From: Candidatus Streptomyces philanthi | GTDB taxonomy: Bacteria > Actinomycetota > Actinomycetes > Streptomycetales > Streptomycetaceae | Reading direction: 5' to 3' | DNA length: 64,000 bases | NCBI GenBank assembly: GCA_018114805.1 | Contig: CP073042.1 | Location: 4,030,001-4,094,000, forward strand | Shown: piece by piece, positions 20,274-29,754 of the stretch | How positions within the stretch are numbered: the stretch's first letter is position 1 | How the letters are laid out: every line of letters begins with the position of its first letter | The notes under the pieces: model-generated | What the model was told of the DNA's origin: nothing | Databases searched by the model: none | Seen by the model: only the letters and a program-made list of their open reading frames with translations | Program-made: the position numbers and the translations under genes

Positions 20274-20292
20274 GCGTTCACGAGGTGAACGC
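20274..20292 (+). promoter_or_regulatory. Inverted repeat upstream of the regulator gene
   Basis: GCGTTCAC-GAG-GTGAACGC is a perfect 8-bp inverted repeat ending 23 bp before the ATG at 20316. Position and symmetry suit an operator, possibly for autoregulation by the downstream helix-turn-helix protein. Inference only. Confidence 0.4.
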
Positions 20293-20315
20293 ACCGCAGT
20301 AACAGGGGGTACACC

Positions 20316-21691
20316 ATGGCCGCTAGGCCACTCGTGGCGCGGCAGCCGAACGAACGGTTGCAGGCGCTCATCCAGGAAGCGGCCTGCTCCAACGCGGGCC
20401 TGGCGCGCCGCGTCAACATGTGCGGCGCCGAGCACGGCCTCGACCTGCGCTACGACAAGACGTCCGTGGCCCGTTGGCTCCGGGGCCAGCAGCCGCGCGG
20501 GCGCCCGCCCGCCGTCATCGCCGAGGCGCTGGGGCGCACGGTCACCATCGACGAGATCGGCATGGCGGGCGGCAAGAACCTCGCCTCCGGCGTTGGCCTC
20601 CAGTTCTCGCCCACCGTGGTCGGCGCGATCGAGCAGGTCTGCGAGCTGTGGCGGAGCGACGTGGGCCGGCGCGACTTCCTGAGCGGCTCGACGGTCGCCG
20701 CCTCCGCGCTGGTCGAACCCAGCCGGGACTGACTGATCACCAGCGCCGACCCGCAGGTGGCGCGCACGGCGGCGGCCCGGGTCGGCAGGGCCGACGTGGC
20801 GGCCGTCCGGGCCACCACGGAGGCGCTCGTCACCCTCGACCACCAGTACGGCAGCGGCCACCTGCGGCTGGTCGTCGTCCACTATCTGAACAGCGTGGTC
20901 TCCGGGTTGCTGGCCGGCTCGTACCGGGAGTCGGTGGGCCGCGACCTGTTCGCCGCCGTCGCCCGGCTCACCGAACTCGCCGGTTACATGGCCGTGGACA
21001 CCGGCCAGCCCGGGCTCGCCTAGCGCTGCTACATCCAGGCGCTGCGGCTGGCCCAGGCCGCGGGCGACCGGGCGTACGGCGGGTACGTGCTGGCCGCGAG
21101 CATGAGCCACCTCGCCGCGGCGCTGGGCAACCCGCGGGAGATCGCCCAGTTGGCACGGGCCGCGCAGGAGGGGGGCACGGGGGCAGGCCACGCCGCGGGC
21201 CCGGGCCATGTTCCACGCGGCGGAGGCCCGCGGGCACGCGCTGCTCGGCGACGCCAGGGCCTGCCAGACCTCCGCCCACCAGGCCAGCACCGCCCTGGAA
21301 ACAGGCCGACGCCGCCCCGGACTCCGGTGACGACCCGCCGTGGATCCGGTACTTCGACCACCCCTACCTGGCTGACGAACTCGCCTACTGCCACCGCGAC
21401 CTGGGGCAGGGCGAGGCGGCCGGGCAGCGCGCCAGGGAGGCGGTCGAGGGCCACCCCGACGCGCGCGCCAGGCGGCGCGCGATCGGCCTGTTGCTGATGG
21501 CCGCGGCACACGTGCAGCAGCGCGAGGTGGAGGAGGCGTACCAGGCCGGGACCCGCGCCCTGGAACTCCTCGGCCAACTGCGCTCGCACCGCGGCGCGGA
21601 GTACCTGGACGACCTCCAACAGCGGCTCGAACCCTTCCGGGAGGAGCCCGTGGTCCGCGAGTTCGGCGCCCGGCTGGAGGCGGCTGCGTAG
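20316..21691 (+). pseudogene. Helix-turn-helix/TPR regulator (NsdA-like), multiply interrupted
   Basis: CAGGGGGT precedes the ATG. The N-terminus (NERLQALIQEAACSNAGLAR, RVNMCGAEHGLDLRYDKTSV) and ARWLRGQQPRGRPPAVIAEA resemble the DNA-binding half of Streptomyces development regulators of the NsdA type. A TPR-like helical half follows, ending VVREFGARLEAAA. Interruptions: TGA at 20730 (EPSRD*LITSAD, probably from TGG), TAG at 21021 (GLA*RCYIQALRLA, probably from CAG), and frameshifts near 21175 and 21295. About 455 codons in total. As read, only a 138-residue DNA-binding fragment would be made. Confidence 0.7.
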
Positions 21692-22182
21692 CGGACCGGC
21701 GGCCGGCCGCCGCCCCCGCGCCCCGGCGGGGACGGCGGGAACCGGCGCGACCAGGCGGCCGCGTGCGCGGTGGGCGGGGGTGATGAGCCGGGGCGGAGGG
21801 GCCCGGACCAGTGCGGGGAGGGCGCGGCGCCGCACCGGGGGAGGCGGGGGATGGCGCTGCCGGCACGGGGCCGGCGGGGGCCCGGCACCGCGCGCGTGCG
21901 GGCCCCCGCCGACGCCCACCGGTGCTCACCGGGACGTCCGCGACCTCGGCGACACCGCCCCGCCGCGGCGCTCGCCAGGGGGCGCGGACACCCCTGGCGG
22001 CATGGGCGTTGTGCGGGATCTTGTGGCGTGCTGCGTGGGCTGTCGCGGCCCGCCCCCATCCGTACCGGTCCGCGCCCACGGCGGCCCCCGCGGGGCGGGC
22101 CCGGGAGCGCTGCCCGCGGCCCGCGGGGACCCGGTAGCGTGACGGGCGGTTCCGTACTTCCGCATAACGCATAGGAGTCCCG
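21692..22182. other. Gene-free stretch
   Basis: About 490 bp of extreme GC content between the broken regulator and the proline-rich protein. Frames in it are Arg/Pro/Gly shadow text. Apart from TAGGAG just before the GTG at 22183, no recognisable element was seen. Confidence 0.4.
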
Positions 22183-24141
22183 GTGACGCAGAGCGGACAG
22201 GGAAACGAGCCGCAGTCTCCTGCGGCCCCGCCCGCGCACGAGGGCGTGGTCCTGCCCTCCGCTGGCCTCCGCCACGATGGGGGGCAGGGCGCTCCGTACG
22301 ACTGGCCCTCACCCGAGCAGGCGGCCCCGGCCGAAGGCCAGCCGTGGGGTGACCCCTGGGGCCCCGACGCGCCGCGCCCGCCGCAGGGCCCGCCGCCCGG
22401 CGGCGGCCCCGCCGGGCAGGCCGGGACGCTGATGCCCCGGGAGCCGGGGTCGGGTCAGCCACTGCCGCCCGCCGCGCCCACGGGGTACGGACAGGCCCCC
22501 GGTCACGACCATGACGCGACCCAGCTCATGCCGTCGGTCGGCGGCTCCATACCGGGCGGCCCCCCGCCCGGCGCGCTGCCCGGGCCGATGCCGGGCGCTC
22601 CGCTGCCCGGTGGCGCGCTGCCGCTGCCCGCCGAGAGCGCGCCCGGCCTCGCGCCGCAGCAGGCCCACCAGCCGGGCCAGCCGCAACAGGGCTACGGCTA
22701 CCCGCAGCCGTCCGGCCAGCCCACCGGCCACGCCCAGCAGCCCGACCAGGGACAGGCCCCCCAGCAGCTGCCCGGCCACCCGGGCCCGTACCCCGGCCAG
22801 CCCCAGCAATCCGGCCAGGCCCCCGGCTACCAGGACCAGTCGGGACAGTTCAGCCCGTACGGCCAGTCGGTCCAGCCGGGCGAGAACGGCCAGGGCGGCC
22901 AAGGCGCGCCGTACCAGCAGCCCGAGGCGCAGCCGCGGACGCAGATCCTGCGCGCGCAGCCGCCGGCCCTCGCGGCCGAGCAGGGCGGCCACACCCAGAT
23001 TCTGCGCCCGCAGCCGCCGGCCGCGGGGGAGCGGCCCCGGTCGGGTCACCGGCAGCCGCAGCCCGAACTGCGCAAGCCCCCCGAGTCGCCGGCCGAGTCC
23101 ACCACGATGCTGCGCCGGCCGAACTTCGACGCCGGCCCGCCGCGGCCGGGTGCGGGCGACGTGACGCAGGTGCTGCCGGGCCCGATCCCGGCCGCCGGCC
23201 AGCCGCCGCACCCGGGTGGCGCGCCGTACGGGGTGCGCCCGGGGGCGCCCGGTGACCGGCAGCCGCCCGCGGAGTTCGACGGGCTGTTCCGGGCGGACGG
23301 GGCGGTCGACGCCCCGGACTCCACCCAGCAGATGCCGCTCTACCAGCAGGACCCGGGCCCGCACCTCCCGCAACAGGGCCCGTCGCACGGCTCGTACGGC
23401 CCCGGCTCGGGCCACGACGGGGCGGCCGGCTACGACGGGCCCGGTGCCGTCGGCTACGCCGGTGACGACGGGGGGCGGCGGCGCTCCCGGCGCGGCGTGG
23501 TGATCGGCGCCGTGGTCGCGGCCTGTGCCGTGGCCGGGCTCGTGGCGGGTGCCGCGATGAGCATGGGCGACGACGATAAGAAGGACAAGGGCGACAAGTC
23601 CACCGACTCCTGCAAGGAGGTCGTGGCCAGCGAGTCGGCGGCGCCCTCGGCGTCCCCGTCCCCGACGCCTACCAAGACGACGGACCCCGCCGAGCCGCAG
23701 GCCAAGGCGCTCGACGCGTTGCTCAAGGACAGCGGCAACAGCCGCGCCAGCGTGATCGCCTCGGTCAACAACATCAAGACCTGCAAGGCGCTCCCCAAGG
23801 CCGCCGCCGATCTGCGGTCGGCGGCGCAGCAGCGCAACGCCTTGGTGACCCGGCTCGGCGAGCTGAATCTGGACAAGCTCCCGCAACACACAGAACTCGT
23901 CCGGGCGTTGACCAAGGCGTGGCGGTCCTCCGCGTCGGCGGACAACCACTACGCCGCGTGGGCCGACCAGGCGGCCAAGAAGAAGGGCTGCGTCAAGGGC
24001 AAGGCCCGCGCCACCGGCCACACGGCCTCCGGCAACCGGGCCAGCGGCGAGGCGAGCGCGGCCAAGAAGCAGGCGGCCGACCTGTGGAACCCGGTCGCGC
24101 GCAAGTTCAAGCTGACGGAGCGCCAGGCCGCGCAGCTCTGA
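22183..24141 (+). CDS. Proline/glutamine-rich single-pass membrane protein
   Basis: 652 residues from a GTG with TAGGAG upstream. Residues 1-~430 are a disordered cytoplasmic region rich in Pro, Gly and Gln, with repeated short elements (TQILRAQPPALAAEQ, TQILRPQPPA, TTMLRRPNF, TQVLPGP). Such T-Q-(I/V/M)-L motifs recur as in other Streptomyces kinase-associated disordered tails. An RRRSRRG stop-transfer motif precedes one transmembrane helix (VVIGAVVAACAVAGLVAGAA). The ~170-residue extracellular domain is helical, with two Cys. The Thr-rich repeats could be phosphorylation sites (inference). Intact, with a strong terminator 10 bp downstream. Confidence 0.75.
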   Translation: MTQSGQGNEPQSPAAPPAHEGVVLPSAGLRHDGGQGAPYDWPSPEQAAPAEGQPWGDPWGPDAPRPPQGPPPGGGPAGQAGTLMPREPGSGQPLPPAAPTGYGQAPGHDHDATQLMPSVGGSIPGGPPPGALPGPMPGAPLPGGALPLPAESAPGLAPQQAHQPGQPQQGYGYPQPSGQPTGHAQQPDQGQAPQQLPGHPGPYPGQPQQSGQAPGYQDQSGQFSPYGQSVQPGENGQGGQGAPYQQPEAQPRTQILRAQPPALAAEQGGHTQILRPQPPAAGERPRSGHRQPQPELRKPPESPAESTTMLRRPNFDAGPPRPGAGDVTQVLPGPIPAAGQPPHPGGAPYGVRPGAPGDRQPPAEFDGLFRADGAVDAPDSTQQMPLYQQDPGPHLPQQGPSHGSYGPGSGHDGAAGYDGPGAVGYAGDDGGRRRSRRGVVIGAVVAACAVAGLVAGAAMSMGDDDKKDKGDKSTDSCKEVVASESAAPSASPSPTPTKTTDPAEPQAKALDALLKDSGNSRASVIASVNNIKTCKALPKAAADLRSAAQQRNALVTRLGELNLDKLPQHTELVRALTKAWRSSASADNHYAAWADQAAKKKGCVKGKARATGHTASGNRASGEASAAKKQAADLWNPVARKFKLTERQAAQL

Positions 24142-24150
24142 CCGGCCCGC

Positions 24151-24192
24151 CCCCACCCGGTCGGTGCCCGCGCGGGCACCGACCGGGTGGGG
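24151..24192. terminator. Perfect 42-bp palindromic terminator
   Basis: A perfect inverted repeat of 21 bp per arm (arm CCCCACCCGGTCGGTGCCCG plus C) with its centre between 24171 and 24172. It separates the convergent genes ending at 24141 and 24205, so it can stop transcription from both sides. Confidence 0.85.
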
Positions 24193-24204
24193 AGCGGGGG
24201 AGCG

Positions 24205-25554
24205 CTACGCCGCCTTGCGGTTGACCAGCGTCTGGCCCACGTCGACGAAGCCCTGGTGGACTGTCACCAACTTGCCGTCCTTCACCACCTGGTAGGTCAC
24301 GTTGGCGTTGACGATGCGCCGGTAGTCGCGGATCGGCAGCAGGTCCTGGAAGCGCCAGCGGAGCTTGGGGGTCAGGCCGCCGGTGTCCGTGGCGTGGCCG
24401 TGGTCGAGCGTGGTGCGGACTGCGTGGGCGCTGATCTCGCCTGGGTCGAGCGAGGTGAGCACGGACCTGAGCACGGTGTACGCGATCCACGTGGTCTGCA
24501 CGCCGGGGTCGGCGATGTCGATGCGGTTGTCGTCGAAGGCGTAGTCGTGAACGATCTTCTGCATCGGCTGCCAGCGCGGATCCTCGGCGACCGGGTACCA
24601 GCCGGTGGCGTACGTCCCCTCCAGGGCGCTGTCGCGCCCGCCGGTGCTGTCCACCAACGACTGCCGCACGCTGCCCAGGATCGAGGCGATGCGCACCCGC
24701 GAGTCGTCCTCCTGTACGCGGCGGAAGGAGTCGAAGAAGGTGTTGGTGCGCTTGCCGAGGGCCGCGGTCACGCATCCCGGGCCGCCGCCCGTCGTGTGAG
24801 CGACCGTGCCGTCGCTCACGCCGGTGCCGGTGCCAGCGCCGGAGGTCGAGCCCTCGCCGCTGCCTGCCCCGGACAGCGCCTGCTGGGCCTGGCGCGTGTA
24901 GTCGCTCGCGTCCTCCGGGGCGCGGATGTCGGCGGCCGGGCTGCGGTTGCCCTCGGCGAGGCCGGCGTCGAGGAGTTCGGGCAGTTCGTCGCCGGCGATG
25001 GTGTCGGGGCGTACCAGCGAAACCGCGCCGCACACGCTCGCCAACTGGCGGCCGTTGCCCGCGAGGAGGGCGGCCTGACCGCCGTTGACCGGGTATGAGA
25101 AGGGGCTGCTGAACTCCTCCTCGGACAGGCCGTAGCCGCCGATGTAGGGGATGCCGGCCGCTTCCAGGGGGGACATGAAGGAGCGGCCGTGCTGGCTGTA
25201 GGAGCCGACGACGGCCACGGCCTTCTCGTCGGCGGCGCGCCGCGCGCACTGGGCGGCGGCGATGGAGTCGTTGCGTTCGTTGCAGGTGAGGACGCGGAGC
25301 TTGCGGCCGTGGATGCCGCCCTTGTCGTTGACCCAGCGGGCGTACGCCTGCGCCATGGCCGGCATGCCCGGCATGTTGGTGGCGTTGGTGTCGTCGGGGG
25401 CCCAGGTCATGATGGTTATGGGTTCGTCGCGGGCCCCGTTCGAGGACCCGGAGAGGACGCCGCAGCCGCTGATCAGCAGCGTGCCGGCCGCCGCACAAGC
25501 CGCCACTCGCGCGGTAGTGGTAGGACGGAGGAAGGGACGTCGCCGACCGTTCAT
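24205..25554 (-). CDS. ABC transporter substrate-binding lipoprotein (Leu/Ile/Val-binding type)
   Basis: 449 residues from the ATG at 25554. Lipoprotein signal with lipobox LISGC (VAACAAAGTLLISGCGVLSG). Then a type I periplasmic-binding fold: ITIMTWAPDDTNATNMPGMP, GGIHGRKLRVLTCNERND, AVVGSYSQHGRSFMSPLEAA, GIPYIGGYGLSEEEF. It has the shape of branched-chain amino acid receptors, though the ligand is unknown. A Gly/Ser/Thr-rich insertion (SGAGSGEGSTSGAGTGTGVS) lies mid-domain. No permease or ATPase genes are adjacent, so it is an orphan receptor in this window. No strong ribosome site is seen before the ATG. Confidence 0.85.
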   Translation of the reverse strand: MNGRRRPFLRPTTTARVAACAAAGTLLISGCGVLSGSSNGARDEPITIMTWAPDDTNATNMPGMPAMAQAYARWVNDKGGIHGRKLRVLTCNERNDSIAAAQCARRAADEKAVAVVGSYSQHGRSFMSPLEAAGIPYIGGYGLSEEEFSSPFSYPVNGGQAALLAGNGRQLASVCGAVSLVRPDTIAGDELPELLDAGLAEGNRSPAADIRAPEDASDYTRQAQQALSGAGSGEGSTSGAGTGTGVSDGTVAHTTGGGPGCVTAALGKRTNTFFDSFRRVQEDDSRVRIASILGSVRQSLVDSTGGRDSALEGTYATGWYPVAEDPRWQPMQKIVHDYAFDDNRIDIADPGVQTTWIAYTVLRSVLTSLDPGEISAHAVRTTLDHGHATDTGGLTPKLRWRFQDLLPIRDYRRIVNANVTYQVVKDGKLVTVHQGFVDVGQTLVNRKAA

Positions 25555-25734
25555 AGGAACAGACCGTTGCGTCCCGCCCGGAACGCCTGAGAGTTGTCTG
25601 CGTAACGAAAGGTGTATTGGAGGTGAATTACGGGGGTGTGGAGAGGATCCCATGTGCGGAACGTATGATCGATTACTGTGCAAGGTTCGGAGAGGACTTC
25701 CCGTCGCGGTCGCCGCTCGACCACCATGGGCGCT

Positions 25735-26172
25735 ATGCCGCTCACTGACATGCCGTGGTGGCGCTGGCGCAGCAACGTGCGCTCGGCGCTGCACATGCTC
25801 TCCGACCCCGCGTTCCAGCGGGACTGCTGGCTCGCGGGCCAGGACGGTTACGGGGACGTGACCGACGCCGTGTACCGCCTGGTCGAGGACACCTGGCTGG
25901 ACAACTGGTCGGCCGAGAAGTACGTCGGGACGATCTTCCAGGACGCGCAGGAGGCGGCGCTCGTGGACGCCGCCGTGCTCCGGGTGCTGCGGATCATGCA
26001 CGAGGTCGGGGCGGACGCGCCGGTCTCCACGTACATGGGCCACCCCGGCTGGCCCGAGGCGGTGCACGCGGCGCGCGAGGCCCACGTATACCTGGCCGCG
26101 GCCGACGGCGAGGACCCGGACGTCCCGCCCCACTCGCTCCAGGCGCTGGCGCGGCTCACGCAGACGGCCTGA
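25735..26172 (+). CDS. Conserved Streptomyces hypothetical protein
   Basis: About 145 residues starting MPLTDMPWWRWRSNVRSALH (ATG 25735; an ATG three codons upstream is also possible). All-helical, Trp/Asp-rich product with VYRLVEDTWLDNWSAEKYVG and DAAVLRVLRIMHEVG. The same small protein is commonly found next to purU in Streptomyces (from memory). There is no signal peptide or membrane helix and no known domain. It precedes purU by 35 bp and is probably co-transcribed with it. Confidence 0.75.
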   Translation: MPLTDMPWWRWRSNVRSALHMLSDPAFQRDCWLAGQDGYGDVTDAVYRLVEDTWLDNWSAEKYVGTIFQDAQEAALVDAAVLRVLRIMHEVGADAPVSTYMGHPGWPEAVHAAREAHVYLAAADGEDPDVPPHSLQALARLTQTA

Positions 26173-26207
26173 GCCGCCGGACCCACGGTGTGCGAGGCTA
26201 TTGGGTT

Positions 26208-27152
26208 ATGAACGCCTCGCAGCCCGCGCCGCCGTCCGCCCCCGAGCACACCGCGGGGCACACCACCGAGCAGTTCGTGCTCACGCTCTCGTGCCCTGAC
26301 AAGCAGGGCATCGTGCACGCCGTCTCCAGTTTCCTCTTCATGACCGGTTGCAACATCGAGGACAGCCAGCAGTTCGGCGACCGCGACACGGGCCTGTTCT
26401 TCATGCGGGTGCACTTCACCGGCGGCCGCCGCGGCGAGGGCGCCGACGGGTCCGGGCCGGCGCAGTCGCCGGTCACGGTGGAGAAGCTGCGGGCGAGCTT
26501 CGCCGCGGTGGGGGACTCGTTCGCGATGGACTGGCAGATCCACCGGGCCGACGAGAAGATGCGCGTCGTGCTGATGGTGAGCCGCTTCGGGCACTGCCTG
26601 AACGACCTGCTCTTCCGCTCCAGCATTGGCGCCCTGCCGATCGAGATCGTGGCCGTCGTCTCCAACCACCCCACCTTCGCCGAACTCGCCGCCTCGTACG
26701 GCATTCCCTTCCACCACATCCCGGTCACCGCCGACACCAAGGCCGCGGCGGAGGCGCGACTCCTGGAGCTCGTCCGGGACGAGGAGGTCGAACTCGTGCT
26801 GCTCGCCCGGTACATGCAGGTGCTCTCGGACGACCTGTGCAAGCGGCTCTCCGGGCGGATCATCAACATCCACCACTCCTTCCTGCCGAGCTTCAAGGGC
26901 GCCAAGCCCTACCACCAGGCGCACGCGCGCGGCGTGAAGCTGATCGGCGCGACGGCGCACTACGTCACGGCCGACCTCGACGAGGGCCCGATCATCGAGC
27001 AGGAGGTCGAGCGGGTCGGCCACGAGGTCACCCCGGACCAGTTGGTGGCGGTGGGCCGGGACGTGGAGTGCCAGGCGCTGGCCCGCGCTGTGAAGTGGCA
27101 CAGCGAGCACCGCGTCCTGCTCAACGGGCGGCGCACGGTCGTCTTCGCGTAG
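26208..27152 (+). CDS. purU: Formyltetrahydrofolate deformylase PurU
   Basis: Hydrolyses 10-formyl-THF to formate and THF, balancing one-carbon units for purine synthesis. 314 residues: an N-terminal ACT domain (FVLTLSCPDKQGIVHAVSSF) senses metabolites, followed by a formyltransferase fold. Catalytic landmarks are visible: PIEIVAVVSNHP, GIPFHHIPVT, RIINIHHSFLPSFKGAKPYH (catalytic Asn and His), then GATAHYVTADLDEGPII with the catalytic Asp. A Gly/Arg-rich insertion (GRRGEGADGSGPAQSP) in the ACT domain and a short N-terminal extension make it slightly longer than the ~290-residue norm. Intact. Confidence 0.95.
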   Translation: MNASQPAPPSAPEHTAGHTTEQFVLTLSCPDKQGIVHAVSSFLFMTGCNIEDSQQFGDRDTGLFFMRVHFTGGRRGEGADGSGPAQSPVTVEKLRASFAAVGDSFAMDWQIHRADEKMRVVLMVSRFGHCLNDLLFRSSIGALPIEIVAVVSNHPTFAELAASYGIPFHHIPVTADTKAAAEARLLELVRDEEVELVLLARYMQVLSDDLCKRLSGRIINIHHSFLPSFKGAKPYHQAHARGVKLIGATAHYVTADLDEGPIIEQEVERVGHEVTPDQLVAVGRDVECQALARAVKWHSEHRVLLNGRRTVVFA

Positions 27153-27222
27153 CCGGTAGCCGGTAGCCGGTGGGCCGGTCGCGGCGCGCGGCGCCGGCTC
27201 GCGGTGCCCCGGGCCGGGCCGG

Positions 27223-28776
27223 TCACAGCCGGGAGAGCGAGGCGGTCGCGTAGAGCACGTCGCGGATGGCCTCGGGGTCGCCGAGCTGCCCGGCCACCGC
27301 GTCCAGCGGCGGCACGTGTCCGGCCACCAACCGGCAGAATTCCTCCCGGTCCAGCACGAGGTGCGCCACCTGCTCGTCGGGGGACGCCGTGGCGGTCGGC
27401 GAGTCGAGCGCGATGTACCAGTGGCCGCCGCCGTGCCCCTCGACCTCCAGGTGCAGCGTGCGGCTCGGCACCCCGGCCCGCCCGAGGTGGTGCGGCGGGC
27501 TCGCGAGCCCGGCCTGCCGCCGCTCGGCGAGCGCCCGGGGCAGCAGCCGCGCGCACAGGTCGATCCTCAGGTTGAGGTGCGCGGCGGCCGGCGGTTTGTA
27601 CGGGTAGCTGACCGCCTCCGCGATGTCCACGCCGTGCACCCAGCACTCGAAGGCGCGGTCGAGCAGCGCGTCGCGCAGCGGCAGCGCGAACTCGCCGTAC
27701 GGTAAGGAGAGTTGGCTGATGCCGCGGCCGGCGAAGGACACGGTCCGCAGCAGCGCGCGCCCCTGGTCGCGCCACGGGCCGCGGATCGCCTCCTGCCCCG
27801 GCCCGGTCCGCGGCGGCTCCGGCGGCCGTGGGGTGGCCGGCCGGGAGGCGGCGCGCGGCGGCCGGAGGCCGTGCGGGCGCTCGCCGTGCCGGGTGAGCTG
27901 GGCGACGTGGGCGGGCTCGGCACGCCAGTACGCCTTGGTGCGCGCCAGCGGCCCGGTGGGCGCGCCGGGGCCGAGCGGGTCGGGCAGGCCGACGGCGGTG
28001 GCGACGATGCTGTCCACGGTCAGCAGGTGGCCGATGACGCCGGCCACGGTGGTGTCGCGCAGCCGGGCCCGCTCGCCGTCGAACCACCGCAGCGCCACCG
28101 GGGCGCGCAACTCGGCCTCGCCCATGTCGCCGATCAGCGCGTCGAGTCGGGTGGCCTCCGCGTCGTACGGCGCGGCCCACTCGGGCACCGGGATGCCGGC
28201 CGGGCGGCGGCCGAGACAGCCCGCCAGGACCCGGGATCTGAGCTGCGGGTTGAGGTCGAGGTTCTCCTCGACGTGCAGCAACCCGACCGCCCTGCGCAGC
28301 CGGACGGCCTCCTCGGCGCAGGTCAGGCACTGGCCCAGGTGGTGGTCGACGACGGCGATCTCCTCGGCCGAGCAGGCGGCCAGCGCCCAGGCGCCGAGCA
28401 TCGACTTGAGTACGTGGTGCGACGGGGCGGGCGCGTCGGGCGCGCCGATCACGTCGGAGTCCGCGCTCACGGCGTCGCCCTCCCCTCGCGTGCCGGGTCC
28501 GGGAGGGGCGTCGGCCGCCGCCGGCTCCTCCTCTGGTCGCGCTGTCGTGGGGTTGAGTGCATCCGTCTCGGACTCCGTGTGTCGTTTCTCGGCCCCCGCG
28601 GCCTCGGGCGACCCGCCCTGCGCCGGCACCCCGCGCGGCCGGACCGGAGCCGGCCCGGGCCAGTGCCCGCCGTCCTCGGCGGGCGGGCGCGGCGCGGGTA
28701 TGCGCGGCCGTCCGGCGGGGCCGGGGGCGTCGCTGTCGTCGGGGCCGGTGTGGCCCGGTTCGCCGGGCCCGCTCAC
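27223..28776 (-). CDS. Zinc-finger anti-sigma factor with maleylpyruvate isomerase-like domain
   Basis: 517 residues; the GTG start overlaps the sigma factor stop (GTGA), so the two are translationally coupled. A Pro-rich leader is followed by a ZAS-type finger, DHHLGQCLTCAEEAVRLRR (H-x3-C-x2-C), which in anti-sigma factors binds zinc and holds the sigma factor. The C-terminal part is a DinB/maleylpyruvate isomerase-like fold (LDALIGDMGEAELRAPVALR, TVAGVIGHLLTVDSIVATAV, WVHGVDIAEAVSYPY). These folds often use mycothiol or bind metals in actinobacteria. The pairing suggests a redox- or thiol-sensing switch (inference). No transmembrane helix. Confidence 0.88.
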   Translation of the reverse strand: MSGPGEPGHTGPDDSDAPGPAGRPRIPAPRPPAEDGGHWPGPAPVRPRGVPAQGGSPEAAGAEKRHTESETDALNPTTARPEEEPAAADAPPGPGTRGEGDAVSADSDVIGAPDAPAPSHHVLKSMLGAWALAACSAEEIAVVDHHLGQCLTCAEEAVRLRRAVGLLHVEENLDLNPQLRSRVLAGCLGRRPAGIPVPEWAAPYDAEATRLDALIGDMGEAELRAPVALRWFDGERARLRDTTVAGVIGHLLTVDSIVATAVGLPDPLGPGAPTGPLARTKAYWRAEPAHVAQLTRHGERPHGLRPPRAASRPATPRPPEPPRTGPGQEAIRGPWRDQGRALLRTVSFAGRGISQLSLPYGEFALPLRDALLDRAFECWVHGVDIAEAVSYPYKPPAAAHLNLRIDLCARLLPRALAERRQAGLASPPHHLGRAGVPSRTLHLEVEGHGGGHWYIALDSPTATASPDEQVAHLVLDREEFCRLVAGHVPPLDAVAGQLGDPEAIRDVLYATASLSRL

Positions 28777-29357
28777 CGGGCGTGCCCGGGTTCCGGGGGC
28801 GAACTGGACCGCGGCGCGGCGTCGTGAGCCGTGGAGAGCAGTTGCAGGCCGAGCCGCAGTCGCCGTCTGGCCTCGTCCTCGGTGACCCCGAGCGCGGCGG
28901 CGGCCTCCCGGTAGTCCCGCCGCTCGCGGTAGGCGAGTTCGAGGGCGTCGCGCAGCGGCGCGGGCATGGCGGTCACGATATAGTCCGCGCGGGCGGCGGC
29001 CGAGGCGTGTCGGATCTTTGACTCGACGTCCGCCGGGCTGACCGCGTCGGTGCCCTCGGCCACGCAGGCCGCCGTGGACTGGCGCAGCCGGTGCACCGCC
29101 TGCCGGTGGGTGAGGGCGGCGATCCAGGACCGCAGCGAACTCTGCTTCGGGTTGAAGGAGTCCGGGTTCTCCCAGACGTGGGCGAAGACGTCGCGGGTGA
29201 CGCGGTCTGCGGCTTCCTCCTCGCCGAGCACGCGGTAGGCTAAGTGGTGCACCAGGGACGCGAAGCAGTCGTACAGCTCCCCGAGCGCGGCCGCCTCTCC
29301 GCGGGCGAGCCGCTGTTGCATCTTGCGGTCCCAGCGAAGCGGTGCTTGCTGCGTCAT
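28773..29357 (-). CDS. ECF-type RNA polymerase sigma factor
   Basis: 194 residues from the ATG at 29357. Region 2 is clear (LGELYDCFASLVHHLAYRVL, VTRDVFAHVWENPDSFNPKQ, SLRSWIAALTHRQAVHRLRQ). Region 4 has the helix-turn-helix MPAPLRDALELAYRERRDYR / EAAAALGVTEDEARRRLRLG. It directs RNA polymerase to a stress regulon held in check by the overlapping zinc-finger anti-sigma gene. A STAS antagonist gene diverges on the other side, forming a three-part switch. Intact. Confidence 0.93.
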   Translation of the reverse strand: MTQQAPLRWDRKMQQRLARGEAAALGELYDCFASLVHHLAYRVLGEEEAADRVTRDVFAHVWENPDSFNPKQSSLRSWIAALTHRQAVHRLRQSTAACVAEGTDAVSPADVESKIRHASAAARADYIVTAMPAPLRDALELAYRERRDYREAAAALGVTEDEARRRLRLGLQLLSTAHDAAPRSSSPPEPGHAR

Positions 29358-29754
29358 GCGGGCCCCCAACGTTCCCGTTCCCCGTCCCGATCTTCCGGTC
29401 GTATTGCCACTGCTCCTTCGAATGTAGTCCGGAGCTTCGGTGGCAACGGGGGTTTGCCGCAAGCTCCGTCGGCCGGGTGGTGGCGGATGGTACGGGTACG
29501 GTCACTTTGGTCCAACGAACGGCGGGGGACTTCGATCGGTGTCGAACGCTCACGTCCGAACGTGTCGATGTGTTATGGGCGTGTGACCGGATGTTTGGGG
29601 CTGATGTGCCGTAGCGGGGCATAGGGTCGGCAGGGTTGGCCGGTTTGGCGTGGGCTCCGGGTTTCGTGGCGTGGGGCTCGGGCAGCCGCTCCAGGATCAG
29701 CCAGTTCCGGTTTACGGATTCCCGGTGGGCGGACGAGCGAAGGGCTTCGGGCGC
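29358..29754. other. Divergent intergenic region between the sigma and STAS genes
   Basis: About 400 bp of less GC-rich DNA between the divergent sigma (starts 29357) and STAS (starts 29755) genes. Both promoters must lie here. Short repeats of the type CGAACG (around 29520-29565) are present, but no site could be assigned with confidence. Confidence 0.4.

Noticed and set aside
27150..27172. GTAGCCG x3 repeat after purU as a functional element.
   Set aside because: A short intergenic heptamer run with no symmetry or gene association; probably simple slippage.
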